Positions 52,570-61,918 of a stretch of 64,000 nt of DNA are shown here, in pieces (positions within the stretch are counted from its first letter, which is position 1; each line of letters opens with the position of its first letter). Made by a program: the position numbers and the translations under genes. Source of the stretch: an uncultured Desulfobacter sp. (GTDB lineage: Bacteria; Desulfobacterota; Desulfobacteria; Desulfobacterales; Desulfobacteraceae); assembly GCF_963666145.1 (NCBI RefSeq), contig NZ_OY762614.1, forward strand, positions 682,001 to 746,000. Direction: 5' to 3'. A model generated the notes under the pieces. It was not told where the DNA came from and ran no database searches. It was given only the letters and a program-made list of their open reading frames with translations.

Positions 52570-54548
52570 GTAGAGTAGAGGAAGGGGTGCTATTGCACCC
52601 GCTTCCCCCCTCGTCAAACCGGACATGCAGATTTCCCGCATCCGGCTTTCTCTTAGAATTCACCTTTGGCACACGGACATACAGCCATTGACCCTATGTC
52701 ATAAAGTCACCAGACCTAAGCGCTTGAGGTGTCGGTAGTAACTAACACCTTCCGGTGGTTTATATGGCCGTTGGCTTCTTCGATGTAAATGCCTGATTAG
52801 ACGTTGCATTACATAGCTGTTCACTTGTCTAAATGCTTTGCGTGGATATCCCAACCTAAAATAATTTGACCATCCTATCAGATGCCTGTTTATCTGCATT
52901 ATCAACCTGGGTAAAGGAACATGGCTGTGCTTTTTATTCACCAAAGCCCTTATCTTTTCTCGTTCTGCTTTAAGGGCCTTCTTTGAGGCGCAAGGATTCA
53001 GATACGTTTGAGCCCTTCCATGTAAATCTTTGTCATATCTGAATGTGTACCCCAGAAAATCAAAGCTTTCACCAAGGACATCAAGGTTCACAACCTTTGT
53101 CTTATCTTGATTCAATTTCAAACCAAGCCAGGACTCAATTTTATTCTCTGTAAATTCCCGCATTTTCCGGCCTTGATACCTCGCCATTATGACAAAATCA
53201 TCGGCGTATCGAACAATCCGGGCATTTGCCCATTGAAATGGACCGTTTATCCCGTGAAAGACCTTGTCAAACCAATGAAGATATATATTGGCCAAAAGAG
53301 GCGAAATCACACCTCCCTGGGGAGTGCCGGTAGATCTTCGACTAATTTTTCCGCCACCGTGCCCCTTGGGCTCAACCACAGGTGCTTTTAACCACATCCG
53401 AATCAGTTTGAGGACTGATCGATCTGTTATCCTCATCTGTAGGCATTTCATCAACTTCTCATGTGGAATTGTATCAAAATACGCCGACAAATCTGCGTCG
53501 TATACGGCCTTTCGCCCTTGTTGCAGATTCTTGTGCACCTCTTTAAGGGCATCATGGGCTGATTTACCAGGACGGAATCCATATGAGCAATCCAGAAAAT
53601 CTGCCTCGAATATAGGTTCGAGGATCAACAGGGCCGCCATTTGTGAGACCCTATCTCGAATAGTCGGTATACCCAATGGTCGCTGTCTGCCATCCGGTTT
53701 CGGAATATATACCCTACGCACGGCTTCCGGTTTGTAGGTCTTGGTTTTCAGTGCTTCATGGATAGAGTCGACAAAACCGTTTGACCCTTCAGGACTATTC
53801 TCAATATCCTGGAATGTCATTCCGTCTACTCCAGCTGCGCCCCCTTTTGCCCTACAGATTGCATAAGCACAGGTAATTACATCTTTGCGAAAGATACGAT
53901 CATACAAAACATAGAATCGAAATTTTGGCTCATCCTTCGCCTTTCGGTAAAGATTCTGTCTCAAGGAGGAGAGTTTCTCCGGTATTTTGACGCCTTTAAG
54001 CCCGGCATGATCCCAGTCTTTCTCAGACTCCCAAAATTCCAGTTGTTCCGTAACGGGACGATTGTCCAAGCGGCTTTCCCCCTCTCTTACTTCATCATAT
54101 CTAAGATAAGGCCCCTTTGCTCCACAGGCATTACCCTGTTTCCTCACTACTATGGGCCTATCCGACTCCCATCCTGACGAGCCATGCAGTTATTGATTCC
54201 TACATTGCCGTGAATCTATCTGCCTGGATGGGTATCCCAGGTTCCTCGACTATTCTTTCGCTACGCGCTGTCCGCTATTACCCCGGCAGGCTGGACAGAT
54301 GCCTTTGCTGATTTCTTCTCTATCCATGCTGGCTTCACCATCTCCGGAAGGCTGGCCGCCTGCAAATTTGTGTAACGAGGCCGAAACCGGTTCACCCGTT
54401 TGGATTACGGCTCGCAGCTTTGCTGCCTGGTCTTGCTCCCCGTGCTTTGTTACCTCCACACGACAGACCGCAGCTACATGTATAATCAGCAATTTACATG
54501 ATAACCTCCTTGCAGGTTATTAGAATAGCCAGGCTTATCCTGGCGCAC
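52570..54548 (-). mobile_element. Group II intron, copy of a second type
   Basis: About 1.98 kb on the minus strand. The 5' end GTGCGCCAGGAT is at 54548 and a domain V hairpin (AGCCGGATGCGGGAAATCTG onward, minus strand of about 52621-52655) precedes a domain VI stem with GGGTGCAATAGCACCC; the 3' end is placed at AC (52570). The left end is certain to only a few bases. The 5' exon contains the hairpin TTTGGCGAAAGCCAAA and CTCTGTGCTCTCTG; the 3' exon begins TGGTTTAAAAAACG and runs into the terminator hairpin of the RNase gene. It is unrelated at base level to the three introns at the left. Confidence 0.8.
52699..54147 (-). CDS. ltrA: Group II intron reverse transcriptase/maturase (second type)
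   Basis: 482 aa, GTG start. RT blocks [53 protein letters not shown] and the catalytic [13 protein letters not shown] are intact. A maturase domain follows (LNQDKTKVV...[10 protein letters not shown]...WSNYFRLGY). There is no HNH endonuclease. The N-terminus is longer than that of the attC-type proteins and only the core motifs are shared. The protein looks functional. Confidence 0.9.
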   Translation of the reverse strand: MRKQGNACGAKGPYLRYDEVREGESRLDNRPVTEQLEFWESEKDWDHAGLKGVKIPEKLSSLRQNLYRKAKDEPKFRFYVLYDRIFRKDVITCAYAICRAKGGAAGVDGMTFQDIENSPEGSNGFVDSIHEALKTKTYKPEAVRRVYIPKPDGRQRPLGIPTIRDRVSQMAALLILEPIFEADFLDCSYGFRPGKSAHDALKEVHKNLQQGRKAVYDADLSAYFDTIPHEKLMKCLQMRITDRSVLKLIRMWLKAPVVEPKGHGGGKISRRSTGTPQGGVISPLLANIYLHWFDKVFHGINGPFQWANARIVRYADDFVIMARYQGRKMREFTENKIESWLGLKLNQDKTKVVNLDVLGESFDFLGYTFRYDKDLHGRAQTYLNPCASKKALKAEREKIRALVNKKHSHVPLPRLIMQINRHLIGWSNYFRLGYPRKAFRQVNSYVMQRLIRHLHRRSQRPYKPPEGVSYYRHLKRLGLVTL

Positions 54549-55091
54549 CAGAGAGCACAGAGGTTTGGCTTTCGCCAAACTACACAGAGAATGACGCCGT
54601 GATGAAAATTGCAGTCGGTAAGGTTTATACATTTTATTTTCGTTATTGTTCAACAATCCACAAGAATCAATTTTATAGAACAACTTTTTGAATAAGAATA
54701 GGGACGATCACAAACCAGGTGCCAGAGGTTTTCAGGAAAGTTTCTAATATAAAAAATTGATTCTTGCGTTTCTTTGTCCGGGGAGGTTAATCTCCAATTA
54801 AATTTATGCTCGACGTTTCAAGGTAGGCACAATATGTGGTGGTCGGATGATTTCCAGAAAAGCGTTCAATCATACCATAAATGCTCGCCTTGGAATTCCT
54901 TTTTTGCATCATGAATACCGCCCGAATATTTCAGTGTCCAAAGAATATCGGCTGATACAAGAACGATTAACCGCCGACAAATCAATTTACAATGTACTTT
55001 TCCCTGAATATTCTTTATAGGTGGCGACTATACTGATATACGATTAGATATCAGATTGCTCAAGATGACTGGACAACCGGAGAATAACTCG
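54549..55091. other. Gene-free stretch between intron and lone cassette
   Basis: About 540 bp with no coding region I can support. It contains the exon hairpin TTTGGCTTTCGCCAAA (54564-54579), an 18-bp sequence AATCAATTTTATAGAACA (54665-54682) repeated at 56981-56998, and a short inverted relative of it near 54755. AT-rich. No integrase, attI or RNA gene could be recognised. Confidence 0.4.
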
Positions 55092-55750
55092 TTAAATACT
55101 AAAATCAAATGATTACTAAAGAAGAAGCAATTGAATTGATAAGAGCTGATCTTGATGAAGAGATGGATGTGGTTGCAGACTCGATCATTGAAAGGGATTA
55201 CGGGTGGGTTATTTTTTCGCAGACTAAGAAATATATTGAAACTCGTAATACCCTATATATGACTGTTGGTTCCGGCGGTGTTCTCGTTGAAAAAGCGACA
55301 GGCAGAAAAATACGATTTGGATCGGCATACTCAACAGAACGAAGCCTTGAGGTTTATGAAAAAGGTTATTTTGAGCATAACAGCTGGGATATTGTAGTTA
55401 CTCGTGTATACGACATCCAAAAAACGGTAGAGATTCTCAGAAAGCTTGGGATTTCATATGTGAAGCCCGAAGAAGTCCACGGGACAGTTTGGGAAATACC
55501 TAAGGAATACACATTCAAACAATTTAAATCCAAGTTATCTAGGCTTCCTGTCCGTTTTAATATTGGGAGCGCATATTTCAAATTTGATGTATTGGAGTCG
55601 CTAAAAAACCAAAAAGAATTTACATATTTCATAGAGGGCAATCAAAGTTTCGTGAATGACATTTAACAACGTGCTAAAACATCAACCGCTTCGTGGCTTG
55701 AAACTTCGTTCCGGCGCTTTGCGCCACCACTACAGCCTTTTAGCGCGGCG
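55092..55750 (+). mobile_element. Lone complete integron gene cassette
   Basis: A 659-bp unit bounded by G/TTAAAT (55091-55097) and G/TTATAA (55750-55756). Its attC R'' box ATTTAAC (55661) is the exact complement of GTTAAAT at its own start, the signature of an intact mobile cassette. No integrase is in the window and no second attC was found on either side, so it is an isolated (SALIN-type) cassette, perhaps inserted at a secondary site. Confidence 0.8.
55109..55666 (+). CDS. Imm35/YrhB-like immunity-type protein (cassette gene)
   Basis: 185 aa. The first 85 residues fit the YrhB/Imm35 domain: helix ITKEEAIELIRADLD, strand WVIFSQTKKYIET, then GGVLVEKATGRKIRFGSAYS, where the family has a conserved VxKxTGxxxxxGTA-like block. 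The second half (IVVTRVYDIQKTVEILRKLG...) is not recognised. Imm35 proteins protect against polymorphic toxins; no toxin gene is present, so it would act as an orphan immunity protein (inference). The stop codon (55664-55666) lies inside the R'' box of the attC. It starts 12 bp after the cassette junction. Confidence 0.55.
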   Translation: MITKEEAIELIRADLDEEMDVVADSIIERDYGWVIFSQTKKYIETRNTLYMTVGSGGVLVEKATGRKIRFGSAYSTERSLEVYEKGYFEHNSWDIVVTRVYDIQKTVEILRKLGISYVKPEEVHGTVWEIPKEYTFKQFKSKLSRLPVRFNIGSAYFKFDVLESLKNQKEFTYFIEGNQSFVNDI

Positions 55751-55756
55751 TTATAA
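55661..55756 (+). repeat. attC site of the lone cassette
   Basis: 96 bp. R'' ATTTAAC (55661-55667), L'' AACGTGCTAAAAC, L' TTTTAGCGCGGC, R' GTTATAA (55750-55756). ACGTGCTAAAA pairs with TTTTAGCGCGG, with inner stems around CGGCGCTTTGCGCC. This is the classic long, VCR-like attC form. Confidence 0.9.
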
Positions 55757-55873
55757 GGAATAGAAGACCGAACAATCTGTCTATTATCCATCGCTTTTGA
55801 ATAAAATCGAACACCACAAAATATTGTGTCAGATAGGCTCCGATCCTACAGCCTGGAAAAAAACAATAACATA

Positions 55874-56542
55874 TTAAATTGATTTTTCGAGAATTCCAGA
55901 GGGTAAAGGGTCACTTTTATACAAATCCTGCGTTTCTGCATACATCTGAGCAACTTTAAAAAAATATTTGCGTTCTTTTTTATCTTCGATTAATGCCTGT
56001 AGCTGACATTTTTGCTCAAAAGACTCTTGTTCTCTCAACAACTTTAAATGTGCTTCATTAAGTTTTTTATCATCATCGTTATCTTTATTATTAGTTTTCG
56101 TAAAAAAACTGTTTTTCGAGCGACCCCAAAATTCAGAATCATTGTTCGTTGGCCATGAATCTCCCCGATATTGCTCCAATGACTCACCCACAGTTAATAT
56201 TACCGAAGTATCCCGGGGGGCATATGAAGAGCACAAATCTCTTTGCAAAAGTGAGAATACTCTCTCACGGTATTGTGGATCCTCTTTCATTTTTTCAAAT
56301 GCCTTATCAGAAATATTGACGGCAGCATTTTTAACAGTACTATGAAATTGTATTTTTTCAAGGTCTTGATAAAATTCTTTTTTGAATATGGTCATTTCTT
56401 CTTCTGAAGTTAATTTTGTTGTTTGTGACGCCTCATCGGTTTTAACAGCATTTTTTAAGTTTGCGGATGTTACTGCGGTTTTTTTTGTATTCTTTGAATA
56501 GGCAGATGTATCGATCCTACTGCTAAGCCCTAAAATGGTCAT
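55874..56542 (-). CDS. Hypothetical protein
   Basis: 222 aa, soluble, with a serine/threonine-rich start (LSSRIDTSAYSKNTKKTAVTSA) and a helical, charged body. The block FYQDLEKIQFHSTVKNAAVNISDKAFEKMKEDPQYRERV (read in parts) resembles small uncharacterised proteins of the DUF6033 kind, but I am not sure of that. GGAGGG upstream (56546-56551 region on the minus strand) supports the start at 56542. It faces the lone cassette and may be the native neighbour into which it inserted. Confidence 0.6.
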   Translation of the reverse strand: MTILGLSSRIDTSAYSKNTKKTAVTSANLKNAVKTDEASQTTKLTSEEEMTIFKKEFYQDLEKIQFHSTVKNAAVNISDKAFEKMKEDPQYRERVFSLLQRDLCSSYAPRDTSVILTVGESLEQYRGDSWPTNNDSEFWGRSKNSFFTKTNNKDNDDDKKLNEAHLKLLREQESFEQKCQLQALIEDKKERKYFFKVAQMYAETQDLYKSDPLPSGILEKSI

Positions 56543-56808
56543 ATCCCCTCCTTTTTCTGTTTTGAAATATTATGCCCATAACAAATCTGAGCAAAAGATA
56601 TGCCAGGCAAAAAAAGATATAATAACAGAGAGTTAAATGAAATGTGCGTATGCGGATAGGAAATTTTTTCCACTTTCCAAAGGTCTTCAAAGATAAGTAT
56701 AGGAATTTGAAAGAACTATAGATAGTTGGATAAATCGATCAAATCCTTTGTTGTTGTTCAATAGGGAATATTTGATAGTATGATAAGAGCACTCGGAAGG
56801 AGATCAGA

Positions 56809-56889
56809 ATGTTAGTGCAGAATAAAAACATGCTGACCGACAAGTCGCAGATGTCTGCGTTAAAATTCTCTGATTCTCATAAATTTTGA
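56809..56889 (+). CDS. Possible 26-aa small protein
   Basis: ATG 56809 stands 6 nt after GGAAGGAGA, one of the best ribosome sites in this stretch, and opens a 26-codon frame (LVQNKNMLTDKSQMSALKFS...) ending at 56887-56889. No hydrophobic segment. It could equally be the remnant of a longer gene or a chance frame. Confidence 0.25.
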   Translation: MLVQNKNMLTDKSQMSALKFSDSHKF

Positions 56890-57073
56890 GCAATCGAGAA
56901 CCCCACAATTTGTCTATAAGTCCTGGTTTTTCCCAAAAACGACCGACCGCTATATGTTGTGTCTGCTTTGAAAAGCCAAAAATCAATTTTATAGAACATT
57001 GAATTGAATATGGTGGATCGTTTGGGCGAAAAGGCTTGATACTTATATTTCTGCTTTTTGATTTACCACGAAG

Positions 57074-57126
57074 GGCTTGAAGAGCACGAAGAATATTCTT
57101 TGGAAATCAATCTTCATGCCCTTCAA
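57074..57126 (-). terminator. Hairpin downstream of the purH genes
   Basis: CTTGAAGAGCACGAAGA (57075 on) pairs with TCTTCATGCCCTTCAAG (57110-57126) with two or three mismatches. It lies 28 bp past the stop of the formyltransferase gene. The pattern is like the widespread ACGAAG repeat hairpins and may serve as terminator. Confidence 0.5.
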
Positions 57127-57153
57127 GATTTTTATTTTAAAAGCGACTATCTT

Positions 57154-58404
57154 TTAGTGCTTAAAACTACGCTGTCCTGTGTAAACCATGCTGGCACCGT
57201 ATTCATTGCAGGCCTCAATGGACTGGTAATCGTTCATGGAGCCGCCGGGCTGGATAACGGCTTTAACGCCCTGGCGCAGCCCGACATCGATGCCGTCCCT
57301 GAACGGAAAAAAGGCATCGGAAATCATGGAAGAGCCAATCAGTCCGCCTTTTTCCTTGGCCACATCCGCTTCAATCTCGGCTTTTTTATCCTCATCGGTC
57401 ATGTTGGCAAAGGGGGTATTGTAGCGTTCGAAGCAGTACCGGTCGCACAGCTTACGATAGGCCTTATCAACGGCGATTTCCGCAACACCCACCCGGTCCT
57501 GTTCGCCGGTACCGATACCTACGGTGCAGTTGTCTTTTACATAGATTACGGAGTTGGAGGTAATCCCGGACTCCACGAGCCAGCCGAAAAGCAGATCTTC
57601 GTATTCCTGGTCCGTGGGTGCCCGGTCTACTTTATAGGTTGTTCCCTTATATTCTGTGGACGCAACAAACAAATCTTCTTTTTTAAGTGTGGTGGGTACA
57701 AAGGACCACTGGGCCACAATGCCGCCGTCCATCAGGCTTTTAAAATCCACCACCCGCTCACCGATAAAGGACTGCAGTTTGTCCATGGCGTTGATCCGGA
57801 TCACACGTAAATTTTTGCGGCGGCCCAGAATCTCGATGACCCCATCCTCAAACTCCGGGGCCACAACTACTTCGGCATACTGATCGGCAATGCCCTCAGC
57901 AGTTGCCTTGTCCACCGCTTTGTTCAGGGCAATACATCCGCCAAAGGCCGCGATGCGGTCTGCCATATAGGCTTTGGCATAGGCCTGTTCCAGGCTGTCG
58001 GCCCGGGCAGCCCCGCAGGGGTTGTTGTGCTTGACAATGACGGCACAGGGGGTATCTGTAAAATAGCGCAAAATATTCAGTGAATTGTCTGCATCGGTCA
58101 GATTGGTTTTACCCGGGTGCTTGCCGGATTGCAGCAGTTCAATATCGGAGACAAGGTGTTTGCCCGGTACAATGGTTTTTGCATCCCCCAGGGCCAGATT
58201 TCCATTAACCAGCCGGTATAATGCAGCTTCCTGGCCCGGATTCTCCCCGTAGCGAAGCCCTTTTTCAACCCCGTCAATAACCCAGGATGCCTTTTCATAA
58301 AACAGGGTCTGCCGGCTGTCACCATTCACAAATGAAATTTCCATGGACGGGGTGAAATGGTCATCCATGATGGTTTTGTACATTTTTTTAAGATCTTTAC
58401 TCAT
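57154..58404 (-). CDS. purH: AICAR formyltransferase (PurH C-terminal half as separate protein)
   Basis: 416 aa. Transfers a formyl group to AICAR in the next-to-last step of IMP synthesis. KYGENPGQ-type start LRYGENPGQEAALY, the catalytic lysine-histidine segment VIVKHNNPCGAA, and AFFPFRDGIDVG and VIQPGGSMND are all present. In most bacteria this domain is fused to IMP cyclohydrolase; here the cyclohydrolase is encoded just upstream, with only 2 bp between them. Confidence 0.93.
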   Translation of the reverse strand: MSKDLKKMYKTIMDDHFTPSMEISFVNGDSRQTLFYEKASWVIDGVEKGLRYGENPGQEAALYRLVNGNLALGDAKTIVPGKHLVSDIELLQSGKHPGKTNLTDADNSLNILRYFTDTPCAVIVKHNNPCGAARADSLEQAYAKAYMADRIAAFGGCIALNKAVDKATAEGIADQYAEVVVAPEFEDGVIEILGRRKNLRVIRINAMDKLQSFIGERVVDFKSLMDGGIVAQWSFVPTTLKKEDLFVASTEYKGTTYKVDRAPTDQEYEDLLFGWLVESGITSNSVIYVKDNCTVGIGTGEQDRVGVAEIAVDKAYRKLCDRYCFERYNTPFANMTDEDKKAEIEADVAKEKGGLIGSSMISDAFFPFRDGIDVGLRQGVKAVIQPGGSMNDYQSIEACNEYGASMVYTGQRSFKH

Positions 58405-58406
58405 AA

Positions 58407-59090
58407 CTACTCCCCTGTTTTATAACACGATTGAACATCTTCATCTGAAAGCCCTGCCATATAATCGGCAATGGCCCTGTCGTACTGTGCGGTATGCTCA
58501 AAGGCCTTTGAGGCAAGCGCATATCGGTCTTTGAGCCCCAATGCCCCGTCCTGTTTTTTAAGGACGGAGACAATATCGTCATAGGAGTTGGGATCCACCA
58601 CGGACGCCACCCTAATAAAATTTTTGGCCGCGGCACGGATCATGGTCGGTCCGCCGATATCAATATTGCCCCGGGCATTTTCTGGTGTGGCGTTTTCCTG
58701 GGCAATGGTCTGGGCAAATGGGTAGAGATTGACCACAACCATATCAATGCCCACGCCATGGGTGCGTTCCAGGTCATTCTGGTGGGCCGGATTATAGGTT
58801 TCAGTCAAAAGGCCCAGATAAATCTTGAAATCCAGGGTTTTGACAAGGCCACCCTGGGTTTCGGGCTGACCGGTATAATCAGAGACCTGTTTGAGATTAT
58901 CTTCGGCATCAGGGCCAAGCATATCTCTTATTTTGGAATAGGTTCCGCCGGTGGACAAAATGGTCAGGTCCGGATTAATCTCAAGCAGCTGGGGAATAAA
59001 TGTTTCCAACCCGCTTTTATCGGATACGCTGACCAGAATGGTCTTTATTTTCACAAGATCATCAATTCTTTCTACCACGTTTTTCGTCAT
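58407..59090 (-). CDS. IMP cyclohydrolase (PurH N-terminal half as separate protein)
   Basis: 227 aa. MGS-like domain closing the IMP ring: ILVSVSDKSGLETFIPQL, ILSTGGTYSKIRD and VVNLYPFAQTIA...NIDIGGPTMIRAAAKN. It ends after the cyclohydrolase domain and is followed by the formyltransferase gene. The spacing suggests translational coupling and probably a complex. Confidence 0.93.
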   Translation of the reverse strand: MTKNVVERIDDLVKIKTILVSVSDKSGLETFIPQLLEINPDLTILSTGGTYSKIRDMLGPDAEDNLKQVSDYTGQPETQGGLVKTLDFKIYLGLLTETYNPAHQNDLERTHGVGIDMVVVNLYPFAQTIAQENATPENARGNIDIGGPTMIRAAAKNFIRVASVVDPNSYDDIVSVLKKQDGALGLKDRYALASKAFEHTAQYDRAIADYMAGLSDEDVQSCYKTGE

Positions 59091-59178
59091 GGTTTTTCCT
59101 TATTTATAATAGATTGGTGCTATGTATTTTAAATTCAGGGATGCATTTACCCTATTCTTATAGGTGAAGTCAAGTTGG

Positions 59179-59328
59179 TGTTTGGAGCAAAAGCCACCCA
59201 CCTGCGGCGTTGCTGCACAAATCTAAAATCCTCACGTACTACTCACGTACTAATCCTCACGTACTATAAGTACGCTCCGGTTTTAGCTTTGTTTGCGCCT
59301 TGCATCTGGGCGACTTTTGCTCCAAACA
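59179..59328. repeat. Long imperfect palindrome with internal direct repeats
   Basis: The outer arms TGTTTGGAGCAAAAGCCACC (59179-59198) and the reverse complement of GGGCGACTTTTGCTCCAAAC (59308-59327) match almost fully. The centre holds three copies of TCACGTACTA (59232, 59243, 59257) ending in CTATAAGTACG. About 150 bp, between the divergent purine and cysteine-cluster transcription units, gene-free. It looks like a MITE or REP-type hairpin element. Confidence 0.75.
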
Positions 59329-59366
59329 CAGCGATTTCTTCCTATACATGTTGAAACATTCTAATT

Positions 59367-60056
59367 TCAAAGAATCATACGTCCGAGAGACTGAACAAGA
59401 GCTCGGGTTTTATCCATATGCTCGGGGGGAATCATAAGTGCCGGAATTTTTAGATTTTGAGCCGTGCCCCCAATGTTGCCTTGTTCCGGTACCCCGTTAT
59501 CCCCTGCGGCATTATTTTGCGCATGTTCCAGTAAATCAAGGAAGCTGCCGTATTCACCGCCGGCATCCAGATGCTCCACAAACTGCATGAAAACCGTTGT
59601 TATGGTTAAGGCAAGATCAGGCAGATCACCCTGCCCTGTTTGTTTGCAAGGGGTTGTGGACATCATTACCCGGCAACCTAATGGCCGAACAGGATAGATG
59701 GTGCACATGCCGTCTTCAAGCAGCGGACAGGTTCCCCAGGTGGGATCGTTCTCTTCCTCATCCGTATCCCGGCCCTCCATGCAGGCCAGGGCAAATCCAT
59801 TGGTGGTCTGGGAAGGCCGAAATCGTCTGGTTTCTCGGGCCCGGGACAACCTCACACGGATATCGCCCAGCGCGTCGGCATCAAGTCGGTCCTGGATGAA
59901 GGCCACTTCAAGGCCGGTTGCGGTGACATTACAGGTGCAGCAGTCCGCACACTGTTTTGCGCAGGCGAACGGAAACCCAGCCATGGCCGTGTCAAACAGG
60001 GTGTAAATCTTTTCAAGAGTGTCCAGAGCGTTATTAAGTGTCACATTACATATCAT
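59367..60056 (-). CDS. YkgJ-family cysteine-cluster protein
   Basis: 229 aa from ATG 60056 (a TTG at 60068 is possible). Cysteines CAKQCADCCTCNV (about 31-43), CPLLEDGMCTIYPVRPLGCR (about 132-151) and later TTPC fit the zinc/iron-chelating YkgJ family, where CxxxCxxCC and CxxY-xxRPxxCR are typical. Function is not known for the family. It is divergent from cstA, with about 120 bp between them. Confidence 0.82.
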   Translation of the reverse strand: MICNVTLNNALDTLEKIYTLFDTAMAGFPFACAKQCADCCTCNVTATGLEVAFIQDRLDADALGDIRVRLSRARETRRFRPSQTTNGFALACMEGRDTDEEENDPTWGTCPLLEDGMCTIYPVRPLGCRVMMSTTPCKQTGQGDLPDLALTITTVFMQFVEHLDAGGEYGSFLDLLEHAQNNAAGDNGVPEQGNIGGTAQNLKIPALMIPPEHMDKTRALVQSLGRMIL

Positions 60057-60179
60057 TGTTCTAACCAACTAATTCCATTTAGACAAAATAGTTGCCCCTC
60101 CCATATCATCGGAGTATAGTCGCGTCAACGAAGATGATTGAAATTCAAACCAAACAGGTAAGAAAAGGAGAGTGCAAAA

Positions 60180-61901
60180 ATGAACGCGTTGTTAATCATG
60201 ATCCTATCCTTTGCGGGGTATCTTATCATGTACAATCTTTACGGTCGATACATCGGCAAAAAAATATTCAACCTGACCCATGAGGCAGGCGTTCCTGCGG
60301 TGGAGATGGAAGACGGTGTGGATTACGTGCCCACTAAAAAAGAGGTTATTTTCGGGCATCACTTTACGTCCATTGCCGGAACCGGGCCCATTGTAGGCCC
60401 GGCCGTTGCCATTATCTGGGGCTGGGTACCGGCCCTGGTCTGGGTAATTGTGGGCAGTATTTTCATGGGTGCGGTGCACGACTTTGGCGCGTTGATTATC
60501 TCCATGAGGAACCAGGGTAAATCCATTGCCGATTATACGGCCAAATATGTCAATAACCGGACCCGGTTCTTCTTCTTTCTAATTGTTTTTCTTGAATTGT
60601 GGATCGTTATTGCGGTGTTCGGTCTTGTCATTGCCATCGTATTCAGCATGTATCCCCAATCGGTATTCCCGGTATGGTGTGAAGTTGTGATTGCCGTTCT
60701 GCTGGGCCATGCGGTTTACAAACAGGGCAAAAGCATTATGACATGGTCCATCATTGCGGTTGTTGCCATGTATGTCACCGTTGCCATGGGCATCTATCTG
60801 CCCTTTAAAATGCCGGAAATTGCAGGTATTCCCGCCACGGGTATCTGGAGTATCATTCTGCTGATCTACGCTTTTATCGCATCGGTTCTTCCGGTAACCA
60901 CATTGCTGCAGCCCCGGGACTTTATCAACTCCCACCAGCTTTTGATCGCCATGGCCCTTTTGATTGCGGGCGTTTTTGCCGCTGCGTTTGGCGGAAACCT
61001 TGAAATTGTGGCCCCGGCGGTTCAGATGACCCCGGAAAAGGCGCCCCCCATGTGGCCCTTTCTTTTCATCACCATCGCCTGCGGTGCCATCTCAGGTTTT
61101 CACTCCCTGGTCTCCTCCGGCACCTCGGCCAAGCAGGTCCGGTATGAAACCGACTCTTTGTTTGTGGGGTATGGTTCCATGCTTTTGGAAGGCGCCCTTG
61201 CCGTTCTGGTCATTATATCCGTGGCCGCCGGTATCGGCATGGGCTATCCCACCAAGGACGGGCAGATACTGACCGGTGTGGCGGCCTGGACCACCCACTA
61301 TTCGTCCTGGGCCGCCGCAGCAGGACTTGGCTCAAAAATCAGTGCCTTTGTGGACGGTTCCGCCAATATGATCTCGACCTTAGGCATTCCCACCAGCCTT
61401 TGCGTTGCTGTCATGGGCGTGTTTGTGGCGTCATTTGCCGGCACCACCCTGGATACGGCCACCCGTATCCAGCGCTACATTATTTCAGAGTTGTTTTCCA
61501 ATCTGAAACTTGATTTTCTCACGGGAAAATATGTTGCCACCTTCCTGGCTGTTGCCACAGCCTTAGGCCTGGCCTTTGCCACGGGTGCAGGCGGCAAAGG
61601 CGCCCTGAAACTGTGGCCCATGTTTGGTGCGGTGAATCAGACCCTTGCCGGACTTGCCCTGATCATCATCGCAGCCTATCTGAAAACAAAAGGCGGTATC
61701 AAATGGCTTGTGGCCGGTATCCCTGCCATTGCCATGATGGTGCTCACCATCTGGGCGCTTGTCTTGAATCAGACCGAATTCGGGGCCAAGCACAATTTAC
61801 TGCTCCAGGCGGTCAACGGCATCAGTTTGATCCTGGCCGTCTGGATTTTCATTGAAGGCCTGATCAAAATTGCAACGATGAAACCCGATTTAAACAATTA
61901 G
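60180..61901 (+). CDS. cstA: CstA-family carbon starvation/peptide or pyruvate transporter
   Basis: 573 aa with about fifteen membrane helices. Conserved FGHHFTSIAGTGPIVGPA, DFGALIISMRNQGKSI, FHSLVSSGTSAKQ and FAGTTLDTATRIQRYI mark the family. Members import peptides or pyruvate; this shorter form (the E. coli protein is about 700 aa) is common in anaerobes. AAGGAGAG precedes the ATG. A terminator-like hairpin follows, but the next genes run in the same direction. Confidence 0.92.
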   Translation: MNALLIMILSFAGYLIMYNLYGRYIGKKIFNLTHEAGVPAVEMEDGVDYVPTKKEVIFGHHFTSIAGTGPIVGPAVAIIWGWVPALVWVIVGSIFMGAVHDFGALIISMRNQGKSIADYTAKYVNNRTRFFFFLIVFLELWIVIAVFGLVIAIVFSMYPQSVFPVWCEVVIAVLLGHAVYKQGKSIMTWSIIAVVAMYVTVAMGIYLPFKMPEIAGIPATGIWSIILLIYAFIASVLPVTTLLQPRDFINSHQLLIAMALLIAGVFAAAFGGNLEIVAPAVQMTPEKAPPMWPFLFITIACGAISGFHSLVSSGTSAKQVRYETDSLFVGYGSMLLEGALAVLVIISVAAGIGMGYPTKDGQILTGVAAWTTHYSSWAAAAGLGSKISAFVDGSANMISTLGIPTSLCVAVMGVFVASFAGTTLDTATRIQRYIISELFSNLKLDFLTGKYVATFLAVATALGLAFATGAGGKGALKLWPMFGAVNQTLAGLALIIIAAYLKTKGGIKWLVAGIPAIAMMVLTIWALVLNQTEFGAKHNLLLQAVNGISLILAVWIFIEGLIKIATMKPDLNN

Positions 61902-61918
61902 AGGTGATTACATATAAT

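Larger units (their letters stand above)
56543..57153. other. Largely non-coding region right of the hypothetical gene
   Basis: About 610 bp. Apart from a possible 26-codon frame at 56809 and a long imperfect hairpin at 57074-57126, I see nothing coding. It includes the second copy of the 18-bp repeat at 56981-56998. Confidence 0.4.

Noticed and set aside
55070..55097. An attI site just before the lone cassette
   Set aside because: Only the core GTTAAAT is visible; no integrase gene or integrase-binding repeats could be recognised.
59230..59270. Short TCACGTACTA repeats as a CRISPR array
   Set aside because: Units of 10-12 bp with spacers of 1-3 bp and no cas genes; they are part of a palindromic element.
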